Shown here one piece after another: positions 48,741-60,550 of a stretch of DNA of 64,000 nt. Both the position numbers and the translations under genes were made by a program. Each line of letters starts with the position of its first letter. The first letter of the stretch is position 1. The notes below the pieces were generated by a model. The model was given only the letters and a program-made list of their open reading frames with translations. It made no database searches and was not told where the DNA came from. Origin of the DNA: Lycorma delicatula (Eukaryota; Arthropoda; Insecta; Hemiptera; Fulgoridae); NCBI RefSeq assembly GCF_047948215.1, contig NC_134463.1, positions 100,666,657 to 100,730,656 of the forward strand, read 5' to 3'.

Positions 48741-49570
48741 GTATTTTACATGAATTTTAATGATGTAAACACGTGCATTCAATAACAATCAACTTAACCT
48801 ACAAATTTAAATTGTCAGTTCTCATTTGATTCAATGCAGCATATGAAGTATTGAACGGCTCTTTAAAACTAAAAATTTAAGTTTGTAAAATAAATTATAA
48901 CATTTATAAAATTAAAATATAAGTTACTTATAATATAGTTTAAGTATATTTAAAATTTTGAATTTATACTGTTTTAGCTGATTAATTTTATAAAAAGTTT
49001 TCTGAAATTATTTTTAATTTACAATTATCTAAAATTTGGTAAAATAGATGTTAAAATAAAGAATGAGAAAAATTATAAAAATTTCTACTAAAATTTTAAC
49101 TACGTTGCTTTTTTACAGTGCTTTAATGTTTTTATTAATTGTTAAATTAAGCTGTTACATGGTTATGAAACATCAAAATTATTAAATAATAAAAAAAAAT
49201 ATGTAGGAGGTACTTTTTTAGAATGATGTTAAGTGAAAATTAGTAGTAATGTGGATGAAAATTTATTAATTACACTAATTACTAATTTTACGACGTTTCA
49301 ATTTTTTAATTCAATTTTCATCGGACATCTCAATATTTAGTGAAAATAAATATTAACCATATTATACATAATTAATAAATAAACCCATTACAATAATACA
49401 ACAATCACAAACTGATAATATCATACTAATAGTTATTTTAATGAAATTTGGAACACATACCTGCTAATTTTAACTTAATTAAGTTACTTATATTTATGTG
49501 TGTGCATTTATTACAGAATAATGCCGCGTCAGGACAACGTCTGTCGGGTCCGCTAGTATATACAAATAAA

Positions 49571-50424
49571 AAAAATTTTCGTCAAAAGTTAAAATTTTAA
49601 TTTTAAGTTACTATCTCCGTATTGTAACAGTTTCTTAATTTTTATGAGCTCTGTAAATTGTGGAATCAGTTTAGCCAACTTAATTATTATTGTTTATTAT
49701 CTGCTTTTGCAAAATATCATCATCGAACTTAACTTGTTCATTTACTAATTTATTATTATTATTGTATATATGGAATTTTTCGAGATTAAAAATGTTATAA
49801 TAATTTTAGAGTAATCCAATACTTCCTCTATAAATTTATTTGGATCATAATTATGCTTATTTTCCAATATATGTTAGCGAAATTTGAGTCTTTATATTTC
49901 TTTGTTATACAGTTAGTATGTTCCTTGATTCTAATTAAAAATTGATTGATTAGTGATACCAAGATACCAATACATCGTAATTCGCAATCTTCACATTTCA
50001 GGTTGTATACTCCCTGTCCGTTCAAATTATAAGTATTACCATTTATTTGAGTTTTAGTAGGATCTCTATTATAATTACAATTTATGATTTTATTATTAGT
50101 TGTATATGCTGTTTTTAGATTAAATGATTTATATATTTTATTAAATTTTCTATAATTTAAATTATATTCCATTTTTGCATAATCGTTTGAGATATTTACT
50201 TGCTCTGTAAATTAATAAATTAAAAGCGGCTATTTTCTGGTTCCATGGATGACAAAAAAAGAAAAGATCATCGACGATGATATTTTGTATTAGCAGGTAA
50301 TAAACAATAATAATTAAGTTGGCTCAACTGATTCCACAATTTAATAAAGAAATAACAATTGAGAAAATATTAAAATACGGTTTTACTCTCTTAGACTTAA
50401 AACTTCAGCTTTTGACGAATTTTA
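49571..50424 (-). mobile_element. Penelope-like element fragment with inverted 3' arms
   Basis: The left arm (49571-49727) and right arm (50270-50424) are diverged inverted copies of one sequence. That sequence contains the end of a coding frame (FDDDIL then Asn-rich) and the following 3' UTR with TGTGGAATCAGTT. The arms are thus two Penelope-like 3' ends facing outwards. The left arm belongs to the minus-strand copy that carries the GIY-YIG relic; of the plus-strand copy only the 3' end is left. Penelope-like elements often occur as such inverted composites. Confidence 0.7.
49680..50172 (-). pseudogene. GIY-YIG endonuclease relic of a Penelope-like element
   Basis: An open frame from 50172 to 49828 (114 codons) contains GVYNLKCEDC near residues 54-63, then RIKEHTNCITKKYKDSNFA near residues 81-99. 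This matches the GVYKL-CxxC...R..EH...K..S.FA layout of the C-terminal GIY-YIG nuclease of Penelope-like elements, which nicks target DNA for priming. The usual YIG appears as CIG, so the active site is altered. After the stop the similarity continues in other frames (HNYDPNKFIEEVLDYSKII, then LEKFHIYNNNNKLVNEQV), showing at least two frameshifts. The upstream reverse transcriptase is missing. Confidence 0.75.
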
Positions 50425-50425
50425 A

Positions 50426-52370
50426 CAAAATGACGATCAATGTTTTATATATATGTATGTAAGAACTTAGTTTTATGCAGAACATAAGAACATCCAGAAA
50501 GAACATCCGAAAGTGCACGAGGAAATCAAATTGGAATTTGGTAAGCTGATTTAAAATTATATATAATAAATAGCATCGTTATGAAGTTATGAGGCCTTAC
50601 ACAACATTGTTATGCATTACCGCCTGAGGCTGTGGATCATATACTTGCGTTCTGCTATTATACAAAATTGAACGTTCCGATACTGGAAGAATTACGAGTC
50701 CAATCCTGATTACAGGTATTCAATTACAGGTAATTCTCTACCTGAGAAGGACATTACCGGTTTTATCCAAATCTAAATTAGTATATTAAGGCGAAGTGAT
50801 AATCGAATTTAAAGGAGAACAAGAAAATCAAGAATTGAATAATAAAGATTTATGACAAAGAGTGGATGATGGTGAAAACAACACAAAAAGGCTACTAAAT
50901 TTTTAATGACTTGAAAGTTTTTTTGATAAAAATGAATTCTCGTTTTATATTATGAACGAAGCATTGTTAAATCGGAATTTTAAAAATGTTTATAAATTTG
51001 TTCATCGAGTGAGAAAGTCTAGAGTCAATAAGTCCATAGTTTAATAAGATCTTCTACATATCCCGAATGTCTTCTACGTGTACTAAATTTAATCTAATTC
51101 TGTAGTTTCTAGGAGTAAAGTAATTTTGTTGAAAAGAATTACTGCTTACAATGTAAAAGTACTTTTTTCTGAAAAACTGACGAGTTTTGAGGGAGATATT
51201 ATCTGTAACCTCGAAAAATTTGGTAAAAGATTTTCTCATAAATTGGGGAAGTTGTGGTTGGAGACGTATCTGCAATCTCGAACCTTTATCTTCTGTGTGA
51301 GTATTCTGCCTAATAATTTTATAAAGTTGATTCTGCTTAATATATTTTATTTTTTTATTTTATAATAATTTTATGGAGGAATACGAATATAAATTTGTTA
51401 TTTTCTTTTTCTTGATCTAGGATAAAAATCTTTTGTTTAATTAAGCAAGTTGTGGGTAGAGATAGTATCAGCAATGTCCGACTTTTAACTATCTTCTGGT
51501 TCAAGATTCTTCCTGGTTCTGAATTTCCTCCTTTCTTACCAATTCTTCCTCTTTCCTTATACTTTATCCATTTATCCCAGTTGGAATTCTGTAGGTATGG
51601 TTCAGATAACTGTTAGATTCATTATGAAAATAACAGGGATTAAAAATCCACTGCAGACGTATCATGGATCTATAAAAATTCAATGAATATATTTTTGGTA
51701 AGCCGCAATATATGAACGCAAACGCAACTTCTGATTTTTTTTCTTTATTTTAAAGAAAAAGATAATAATAGGATGAGAACACGTGGATCTAATTTTATTT
51801 CCAATAAAAAAAAATTATATTCACTATAAATTATCTGAAGTATTTCATAGTTAACAGCTATGGATTTTACAATAAAAATTAAAAAAAAAAAATATTACTT
51901 ATAATTAAATGTTCAATTTAACTTTTCAATTCTTTCAATTTCAAATAACGTTTTTTTCTTTCTTTTCGCTCATTTCTATTAAATACATATTTCGGTAATG
52001 AATTTTAATAGTCATTAATCAGAACATTAAAAATAGATAACACTTTTTTATCGTAGATTAATACAAAATTTTTGAATTTCGAATAAAAAAGTAGTAAAGT
52101 TAAGGATACATTTTCAGGGAAAAATACCTTACTTTAATCTAAAATACCGGTGTAGGTCGCGTACCTGACCTGTAACTATGAGAAATTTCATCCTTTTACC
52201 CAACCTACGTTATTCACAATCCACCAACACTTCTGCACTTTACTTCAGCAGCTCGTACCAGTACCACCCTGTGTAATGCGGTTATTAATAAGAGAAATAC
52301 AATGGGGTTGTATGGTTTTAGAGGGTGAGAGCAGTTAATATCCTGTTGTGATACATCTTTTGTCTTTCAG
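50426..52370. other. Unassigned A+T-rich region
   Basis: Apart from the inverted repeat copy at 50478-50535 nothing is identifiable. The paired frames at 51054-51275 (minus) and 51126-51365 (plus) overlap on opposite strands and lack motifs. Confidence 0.4.
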
Positions 52371-52760
52371 GCTCTGTCAAAGAGAGACCCCCGGCGACCT
52401 CACCCCCTCTAGTTCAACACTCACAAAGTTTCCGAAACCTCATACACCTCCGCGCCTCCGCATCACACCCCTCACGTTTCGTAACCGTACGATTTGAACC
52501 CGAGCGTACGCAAAACGCTGCAATGAACGAGAGTGTGGACTAGGAGACACCCGAAACAAAAGCTCACTAAATCATCGCTTTCTATTCAACACTCGCAACC
52601 AGGGGAGATGCGCACTACAATTAATCAAGTGAGCGATTCGAGTTATCCGATCTACCCGGTGATCAGAGAGCATAGTGCAAAGAGGGAGAATGACAGAGAT
52701 GGAACGACACAATCGGGCAGGGAAACAGAGAGAGCGCGAGCGAAAGAGATAGGGTGAAAT
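52371..52760. other. GC-rich island after an acceptor-like splice site
   Basis: TTTTGTCTTTCAG ends at 52370, a good 3' splice-site match. The following bases are CpG-containing and GC-rich (CCCCCGGCGACCTCACCCCC; CCGCGCCTCCGCATCACACC). One plus frame stays open for about 57 codons (ending at the TAG near 52543), and a 74-codon frame lies at 52533-52757 with an Arg/Glu-rich end. No domain is recognised. A UTR or non-coding exon is possible. Confidence 0.3.
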
Positions 52761-52986
52761 CGAGAGGTAGACCTATAGCTCTAAATATTTTCCATCTCTA
52801 TCAACATTCCTAAATCTAAACTATCAGCGCGAGTTATTTTACGATCAACAAATAAATGAATCACACATAATAAATTTTTTCGTAATTGATAATAGCTAAT
52901 ATAAAACAAAATACTGAGGGTTTTTCAGCACCATTCAACTTTTCATTTTATCAGGTGGATCTGCTATAACAAAAAACGATTACATA

Positions 52987-53188
<202 letters not shown>

Positions 53189-54889
53189 CAAGCACTATTC
53201 GAACAAATTCGAGGTCAAATAACTATTCTTTTTTGTTTTAATTATATAACATATTTATCAGCATTTAAGAAAATATTTGTTAGTAAAGTAATAGAAAGAA
53301 AAATTATAAAAAAAATTACAATCCTTAAGCTTTAACTCTAATATATAACAAATGAAAAAATAATTAAGAAAGGTTTAATAACCATTTCTTTAACATTTAT
53401 TTTAATAACTTATATGTATATATATATATACACATGTGTGTGTGTGTTTGTTTGTTTATTTATTTATATACTCTGAAAGACTATATAAATATTGACTCCT
53501 TGAGTTCATTGATTTTCATTAAATGGGTATCAAGTAAAATGTGTCAATTTCAAAAATGATGTACGTATAATTACTGACAAAATAGTGGGTACCAAACGCA
53601 ATCATTTTTATATTGAAAAAAAATTTGTTTATATCAAATCAAACAGAATGTCAAATAAATATAGACCGGTATATTCTATAACAATGTATTTTGTAATGTG
53701 TGCAGAAAATACATAAAATAAAAAATTTATCTACCTTACGTAATTTAAAAAATATATTTAATGTGAATCTTTTAATTAAATGAAAAAAAAAATACATAGT
53801 AATAAATAAACTGTATTGTCTTCTTAATAAAGAGTCAGTAAACTTTATTTTTTATAATTATAGGCAAAATTTACGTTTAATCGCAACGAACGTGTATAAT
53901 TATTATGTATTACAGTCAAAAACCTGTCACGTGATAAAAATTCCTTCCAAAAAATGGCACAGTCATTTTGATGATAGTAAGTTTTCTAAAGAAAATAAAG
54001 TGGTTTTCTATTACTTTCTTCATTGAACCAACGTTCAGTTGATTATCAGTATTCAAAGAAGTTGCCATATCAGCAATGACGTGCAGAAGTTCATCGGTAG
54101 AAACATCTTCATTCTGTTTACCTCAATTTCTACTATCTCAGATACTTTATATGTACATCGTAACAGTACGAAATGTGGAGTCATTGTATAAAGCGACTGT
54201 TGAGAAGCAATTCATTAAATACGTTGCCTTTTCACAAAAATTTAAAACGTTTCTAATATAAAAATAGCTGTTTTAAATTAAAATCTCTTTCACACGATAA
54301 CTTGTAAACAACGAATCGAAAATGTCAATGATTATAAGAGACGTAGGGAAGTTAATAAGACATATTTAAATATTATTTGTGCGTTTCGTAGCTGCATAAA
54401 TTTTGGTTGAAATAATCTATAACGGGTATTCTCTTTTTAGTCCCTTTTTTTAATCCCTTGAAGATTTTTTAAAGTAAAATTTCTGTAATTAAATATAAAT
54501 CGATGTATTAATTAAAAAGTAATTACGAAATAGAAAATCTTGATATTCTATCATTATTTTAAAATAAATTTAAGCTCCAAACATATCGGAAAAATATTAC
54601 GGGACAAGTTGTTATAATGAATCATTATAATGGTCTCTCCCAAAGTAGCTTTATGTAAGTTTTTTTAAACTGTTTTCGTAGTTAATAATTTTTTATATTT
54701 TACTATGCAGCAATGCTCTTTTACCTCAGCAAAAAATACTCGTTTATATATAAGCATATTGAATTTAAAGTACGACAGACTGCGCTTACAGTAGCTTTTT
54801 CTCTGGCTGCACGGTTTATCCAACACACTCTTACATATAGTAGCGTATACTAAATATATCTTTCCTGTTCAGATATTCTAGACCTAGTA
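53189..54889. other. A+T-rich spacer, nothing recognised
   Basis: A graded simple-sequence tract lies at 53415-53468 (TATATA, then CACATGTGTGTG, then TTTGTTTG/TTTATTTA). The 61-codon frame at 54076-54261 has no motif. Confidence 0.5.
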
Positions 54890-55010
54890 AGGGAAACCCC
54901 GAGACCGAGCGATTCGGAACGGAGGGAGTTCGGCTAGCAGGCGCTTTGTCAATGTCACAGTACACCCTTTACAATCCATCATGCATCAAAATGTGCGCAT
55001 GCGCAGATTG
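54890..55010. promoter_or_regulatory. Small GC-rich patch with a perfect NRF-1-type site
   Basis: TGCGCATGCGCA at 54994-55005 matches the NRF-1 (insect Ewg) consensus YGCGCAYGCGCR exactly. About 100 bp before it is GC-rich (GACCGAGCGATTCGGAACGG near 54902). Such sites are common in broadly active promoters. No gene is visible on either side in the window. Confidence 0.35.
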
Positions 55011-55294
55011 TTACTATTATTATTCCTGTATTCCGTATTAGTACTATTACGAACGACCAATATAATTTACTTCTTTTCTTTACCGTTCCATATATTTTCA
55101 CCATATGCTTTGAATATAATCTTTAACAAGATTATTTAAAAATTTGATTTTACCTATTTCCTAGTTGTTAATGTAATTAAAAAAAAAATTTTACGTAAGC
55201 GGATTGATTCTTTAAACCTTCCATATTAGAAAATGCAATTCTTTTCAAATTAAATTTGTAAATCAGCACAAATTACTTATACTGGCTTTTTAAT

Positions 55295-55339
55295 TAAAAC
55301 GAATAATCCCTAAAATAATTTTAGGGATTATTCGTTTTA
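55295..55339. repeat. Perfect hairpin, 21-bp arms
   Basis: Bases 55295-55315 are the exact reverse complement of 55319-55339, with a 3-base spacer TAA. The core reads ACGAATAATCCCTAAAA. Confidence 0.95.
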
Positions 55340-57325
55340 TAGGTATATGGAAATTAGCATTCAGAAAATCATTGTAAGGTAATACATTGCGGCTACTCTG
55401 TCAATGGAGTTCTTCTAAGGATTTTGCGAAATTGGTTGAAAAAAAATTTAAATACAGATTAATTAAATAATTTTTGAATAAAAAAGAGCGAGATATTAAA
55501 ACTTAACGTGGGTAAAAATATGGAATTTCTCTTTGTATAGTACGTAAATGAATATTCCTGAAGACCTTTTTTTGTCACTGTTTTTAATCTAGTTATAATG
55601 ATTTCCTCTATTGGCTATGAACTGTACTTCAGCAAAATCATATTAATGTTAATTTTATTATTTTCTAACCGCTCTCACAAAATGTTTTCCTTGGTTTTTT
55701 TTTTAAATGAAGATGTTATAAATTTCATATGGGTAAAGCACTTTAAAGGAAACTAATTAAACCTGTACTTCATAAAAATTATGCAAAATCCCCCCCCCAC
55801 GACAAAGTAAAGTTTCTCAACCAAAAAAATTAAAGACACATTGTGTAACTGCTCTTTTGTTTCACTCTCCGAAATTATCATTTTTTCCAACATACAGAGT
55901 TCAAAAGAGTCGTATGAAACACAATTATATCCAGAATCTTCTTTTATGAAGTTTCGATCCATAAGCAGCGGCATTCATATAATGCGTCATAATGTAAGAA
56001 ACTTTTAATTTTCTAGTTTTGAAAGGCTGTGTTCTGAATTAAAGCCAAAACAAAAATTCTGGCTAAATTCAACCCTTGAAAATTGAGTTGAATTATTTAT
56101 TATTTTAACGGAAAAGTTTTTATTACGAACAAGAATGGTAAAGCGTCTAGCTCTATGATAATATGTTGTAGAAAGTCTAACTGCTCTTGGCAGCTACGAT
56201 AATTTCTCGGTAACTAGTTGATTTCAGGTAGTTCTTGATGTTTCATAAAATAAATAAAACTACCTCAAAAAATTCGATTTTTTCAATTTTTCCATCGTAT
56301 TAGAATGTCTATAAATAAATGAAAAATAATCGAATCTTGTTAAAAATAAACTACCTAGCTAATTTTTCTTGAAAAATTACTCCTCACTAAGCCCAAAACG
56401 TTTTCAGATGATTTTTTTGGCTTTAAAAAATATCCTTCGGTATTCATAATTTTAAAATATTCTTAGACTCAGCTCTGCAATTTGATAAATTATCCGACAA
56501 ATTGGGAATTTTTCCTGCTGACGATAATTTCAATAAAATACACAAGTAGTAACATTAATTTCCGTATTCAATGGTTGGCAATGCCTCCAACCATTGATTA
56601 GATCAGTTTCAGTGAAATGGTATTTTTAAAAATACTGTTTTATTTATTTACCTTTTTCAGCGTATGACGGTTCCAAGCCAGAATAGAATTCAAAATCAGA
56701 TTTCTGGATGAAGAACTGAGACGTTAAAAGGATTCAGCAATACTTGTTTTGATTTCATATTTCAGGAACTTTGCTGAGCTTAATAAATATTCAAACTTTG
56801 GGGCTTATTTTACCATCCACCAGAAAATATAACCATAGGAGAGTTCAACAGATCATCGCCCTTACTTTACGATACAAAGAATTAACCAGCTCTACAGGTT
56901 CCCGTATAATCACTTAACTGCATCTGTTCCAAAATGTAGGAGAAAAACTTCCAAAATAAAGAATAAGTATCGAGTAATAACAGATGACATATCACCAGAG
57001 AACAGCTACACGAGACAAAGATCCACGCCAGATGGTGATTTCACCCTGTAAGTGATGTTCGTACACCCGACATAATTGTAAGTAAAATATAGGGTATTCT
57101 TACCCAAATTGGTAAAATCATCGATGATTTTATTTTGAATAAAATAAGTATTGAGCAAAATAAGTATTTTTTTTAGGGGCTTGAAGATCTTCCAGGAATG
57201 CCTTTGATTATCGCTTGAATTGTATGACTTGAAAAATTATGAAATTAAACTATAAACCATTCATCTAGACTCCGTTTAAAAGGAAAAGTAGAGTATAATA
57301 GAGTTCAGCTAGGACACAATCAATC
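55340..57325. other. Unassigned region
   Basis: The 73-codon minus frame at 55753-55974 includes SETKEQLHNVSLIFLVEKL and a Gly run encoded by poly-C; no family is recognised. A hairpin with 10-bp arms (CAATGGTTGG at 56569-56578, its complement at 56587-56596) is present. The remainder is spacer. Confidence 0.4.
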
Positions 57326-57486
57326 GCCGGCCTCGGTGGCGCGAGTGGTAACGCCTCGGCCTGTCATCCGGAGGTCCCGGGTTCGAATCCCGGTTAGGTC
57401 AAGGCATTTTTAATACACACGCTACAAGTCATTCATCTCATCCTCTGAAGCCATACCTGACGGTGGTCCCGGAGGTTAAAAAAAAC
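57326..57486 (+). mobile_element. Complete tRNA-derived SINE (family 2)
   Basis: The head is a clear tRNA-like sequence with an A box in GGTGGCGCGAGTGGTAACGC and a B box in GGTCCCGGGTTCGAATCCCG. The tail TCATCCTCTGAAGCCATACC, TGACGGTGGTCCCGGAGG and TTAAA closely matches the family-1 SINE tail, and an A-run ends the copy. It is better preserved than the other SINEs here. It is not a functional tRNA because the tail is fused directly behind the head. Confidence 0.88.
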
Positions 57487-58444
57487 CGCAATTAGTCAAA
57501 TTACATTTGGTTTATCTAAATAGAAAAAAAAAAATTTATTCTGATTAATATGTAATAATAGAATAGATTTATCTCGTCAGAAGTGGATGTGTGTGCTTCT
57601 CCACAGATAAAAAAATAAACTAAACCAACATTTGCCTGGATGGATCCAGGGAAACCGTTATATAGCCATCGGATCGGCATCACCAAATACACAATAATTT
57701 ATAAGGTAAAACTGTATGCGATTACAGTTCATATTTATTATTTAAAATAAAACACATGAAATAATGAAATAGTGTTAAGGTAAATACACTTAAAAAATAA
57801 AAATATTAAACATAAAGAATAACGACAAAATAATTTACAACATATTTACGTAAACGTTAACAGGATTCAAAATTCGTGTTTTTTAAATGTTTGAATTAGT
57901 ATTATTTAAAAATTCATCGTCAGAGTAATAAAAGATAGTTTATATAAAATTATTCTTAATTACACTTTAAATAAATTGACGGAATAATCTTTTTAAATGG
58001 TTCGTTAATCTTTTAAAAATGGCACTGGAAGAACAACAAGGCTCTTTCTTGTAAGTCTAAGTATAGTTTTGAGTAACGCAAAAACTGTTTTGTTTTCTCG
58101 TATGATAGTTGTAGGCGTTCTCACGTTCACATCCAAAGAATCATTTCACAACAAATATTTGTATACTGAAGACTTGTTCTAACGTTTTGAAGAAGCCTCG
58201 AGAAATGACATTTTGCCTTAGACGTAAATGTTTAATAAAGAAAAAGGTATTTTCTTTTATTTGACAGTTTCGCTTCCGAATCACTCATTTTGTCCTGACG
58301 TCATAATATTTGTGAAAAATAATATTTCGTCATATTTGAATAACCTTTTATTCATGATCTATTCGTGACTTAAACAAGAATATTTTTAACTCGTTTGTTT
58401 TTATACCCGTTAAGAAAAAAGCAAAATTGTAAGTTTATTACAGT
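57487..58444. other. A+T-rich spacer, nothing recognised
   Basis: A phrase at 57630-57690 (TGCCTGGATGGATCCAGGGA) looks like dispersed repeat debris, but no element can be named. Confidence 0.4.
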
Positions 58445-58491
58445 TTTATTATAAAAGCCAAGTAATTTAATTATTTGGCTTTTATAATAAA
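58445..58491. repeat. Perfect hairpin, 17-bp arms
   Basis: Bases 58445-58461 pair exactly with 58475-58491 around a 13-base A+T loop. The core is AAAAGCCAA. Confidence 0.93.
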
Positions 58492-58779
58492 TAACTTACT
58501 AAGAATTCATGATGTTATTTTTTCTTCCTTTAATCACTGTTATGCCCGTCGAACAAATAAGAATTATTTTTTTATAAATGTAGCTTGTAGGAAATCCGTT
58601 AAATTTCCTATTTTCGTTAAGAAATTATAAGGAAGAAAACAAATGTAAAAAGTATTGTATTTAATAGAACGTTACATAAAGTAGATAAGACAAGAAGATT
58701 TTGTATAGATCGTTATCTCATTAGAAAAGAACGTGATCAGCGAAGTCGGGAGAAAACACAACTTCAGTCTTACGTTTCT

Positions 58780-59110
58780 TCCCTTCTGTAACTCCCCGAC
58801 CGTATAGAAAACCCACGTTTAATCTTTCTTTTGAGGGGATTTGATGTTTGTGGGGGGTCTTGGGGGCTCATCTATCTTTTCCGCTTTTTTCCCTCCTCAA
58901 ACCACCCGCCCACCCCTTATACACCACCCTGCGTTTTCCTTCCGTTTCTTTTCCCCTACTATCGCCGTGTTCTACCCCCTGGGGCGGGTCACGGGGTTCT
59001 TTCTCCCGTTTTGCCTAACCTCTGGAGATTTTCACCCTGCGCTTATGCCTCTTTTTTAGAATTTTTTTTTCTTTCGCCATCGCTACTTTTGTTGTTGTAA
59101 CTATCCTTCT
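58780..59110. other. Strand-asymmetric C/T-rich island
   Basis: The plus strand is strongly C+T-rich (CCACCCGCCCACCCCTTATA; TTCTTCTTCTTCGTCTTC), with short G-runs at 58850-58870 and 58980-58996. Two plus frames overlap here (58831-59100 and 58841-59059), both Pro/Phe-rich, which points to composition rather than coding. Confidence 0.35.
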
Positions 59111-59399
59111 TCTTCTTCGTCTTCAAAATACACACGTTATCCTTCAACCGACCTAGATCTCTATCTTCTTATCAAATATCATATAATAGAGTTACAGTTT
59201 AAACAGATAATGAAATAAAAGCAGTAAATAATCTACGTACAATAAAACATTTCAAATCAACCGCTTCAACTATCTCCTGACCAATCCTTATAATAAAATT
59301 TCTCACTTAAAATTATCAGGTTTCTTTTACCAATCTAATTCGATGATTTCTAAATCCAACCACGAGCAAAATAAAACTTTCATTAAATTTTGTATAAAT

Positions 59400-59580
59400 A
59401 TACTAGTCGGTCCGGACCATGTCCTCTGTAATCGCGTAGCCCAAGTCGGCGCAGACGAGTCCCGGGGCCGGCCTTGGGAAGCGCTTGGGTTCACTCGGGA
59501 GCCTCCCGGGACCATGGAGCCTTCCGGGACTCCAGGATCGCAGAGCTCGCTTCACTCGGCATTACAGTCTTGCCTGTACC
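59400..59580. other. GC-rich island of unknown identity
   Basis: About 180 bp of high GC in A+T-rich surroundings, with CCCGGGGCCGGCC near 59462. An imperfect tandem pair of 18-19 bp lies near 59500-59537 (AGCCTCCCGGGACCATGG, then AGCCTTCCGGGACTCCAGG). Open frames exist on both strands (59343-59642 plus, 59327-59515 minus) without domains. It could be a host exon or a repeat fragment. Confidence 0.35.
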
Positions 59581-59814
59581 TCCATGTTTATGAGAATTTT
59601 ACCCTCATGGTTGTGAGAATAATACTGATAAAAAACGATTAAAATATTTAGGCGTTATAGAAACTTGAAAAAGAAACTAAATACAAAAAATAGAAAAGTA
59701 GTAACGATGGTAACTAGACGGGGAAAAATTCACTACTTATTTCATTGTCATGGTGTCAGAAATTAATTTAATTTTTAATTAATTATAATTTTTTCTTCTT
59801 TAATGGATATCTTT

Positions 59815-60008
59815 CATTGAAAACTTCATCCCCAAGTGGCTATCTAGGGCCTCGATCTACGGCTTAAACCCTTTCCTGAGATAACATGAATATATCCCGC
59901 AAACTTGAAAGCGATTGGTAGGTTGGTTCTCGCGTGATGCGATAACATAAAAACAAAGACACAAACAAACAACTTCTCAGCTTTATATATATAAAGCTGA
60001 GAAGTTGT
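59815..60008. repeat. Probable dispersed-repeat end, closing in a 40-bp palindrome
   Basis: TTCATCCCCAAGTGGCTATC, CTCGCGTGATGCGATAACAT and AACAAAGACACAAACAAACA resemble the 3' end of a LINE. The sequence ends in a perfect 40-bp palindrome, 59969-60008, whose left half includes ACAACTTCTCAGCTTTATAT. The element's identity is unsure; the palindrome is certain. Confidence 0.5.
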
Positions 60009-60550
60009 AAAAATATAAATTAAATATATCTAAAAATAAAAATTGTTTATATATAAACGATCTTATATATAAGCTCGTTTACAGAAACAAATTAAAAAGT
60101 TTAGTTAGTTATTTTTTTTTTTATTACTATTTAGGGTAGATAAAATTATCAATAAACATTAAAATTTATCAAAATCCATACATTCTAAATTTAATTTAGA
60201 TTTCATTTTAACCATTAAACTTGTTTATGAAAATCTAATTTTGTTAAAAATACTTTTTTTTAGTTAACTTTCTTAACTATTTATTATCATCAGTATGACT
60301 AAAAATATTCGGACTATTTTAGTTTATAAACTTTGAAATAAACAAACATTTTATTCTAATCGGTACTTATATGGATATATCATATTTTAGATCATTTCAG
60401 GAATCCTTTTCAACGGATAGACAATAGAAACTACCCCAAGAATTTTCTTGGTTGGATCAAGGAAAATCTTGATCAGAGCAGTTTCGAAAATTACAAAATC
60501 AATTATAGAATTAAAAAAAAACATCTGATTAAACTACATGTTAATATTTT

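Larger units (their letters stand above)
47315..49556 (+). mobile_element. Non-autonomous Helitron candidate
   Basis: The left end is TC (47315) preceded by A, followed by TATA-rich sequence and the phrase GTGAACTCCTCCTAAACGGC then TGGACTGATTTTGATGAAAT, a style typical of insect Helitron 5' ends. The right end is GTCGGGTCCGCTAG (ending 49556) followed by T, matching the Helitron rule of a CTRR terminus and insertion between A and T. A weak stem (GACA..TGTC) precedes the terminus. There is no Rep/helicase frame, so it would depend on an autonomous partner. Inside are duplicated segments and a second Helitron-like end at 48597-48626. No target-site duplication is expected for Helitrons. Confidence 0.6.

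Noticed and set aside
47315..50424. Hammerhead ribozyme in the Penelope-like region
   Set aside because: Such elements often carry one, so I looked, but no complete CUGAUGA..GAAA core could be found.
55753..55974. 73-codon minus frame that looks mildly protein-like
   Set aside because: No recognised domain, no continuation up- or downstream in any frame, and a poly-C run inside it; not enough to call a gene.
57326..57400. Possible functional tRNA gene
   Set aside because: A and B boxes are good, but the copy continues into a SINE tail shared with other elements and lacks a proper tRNA 3' end.
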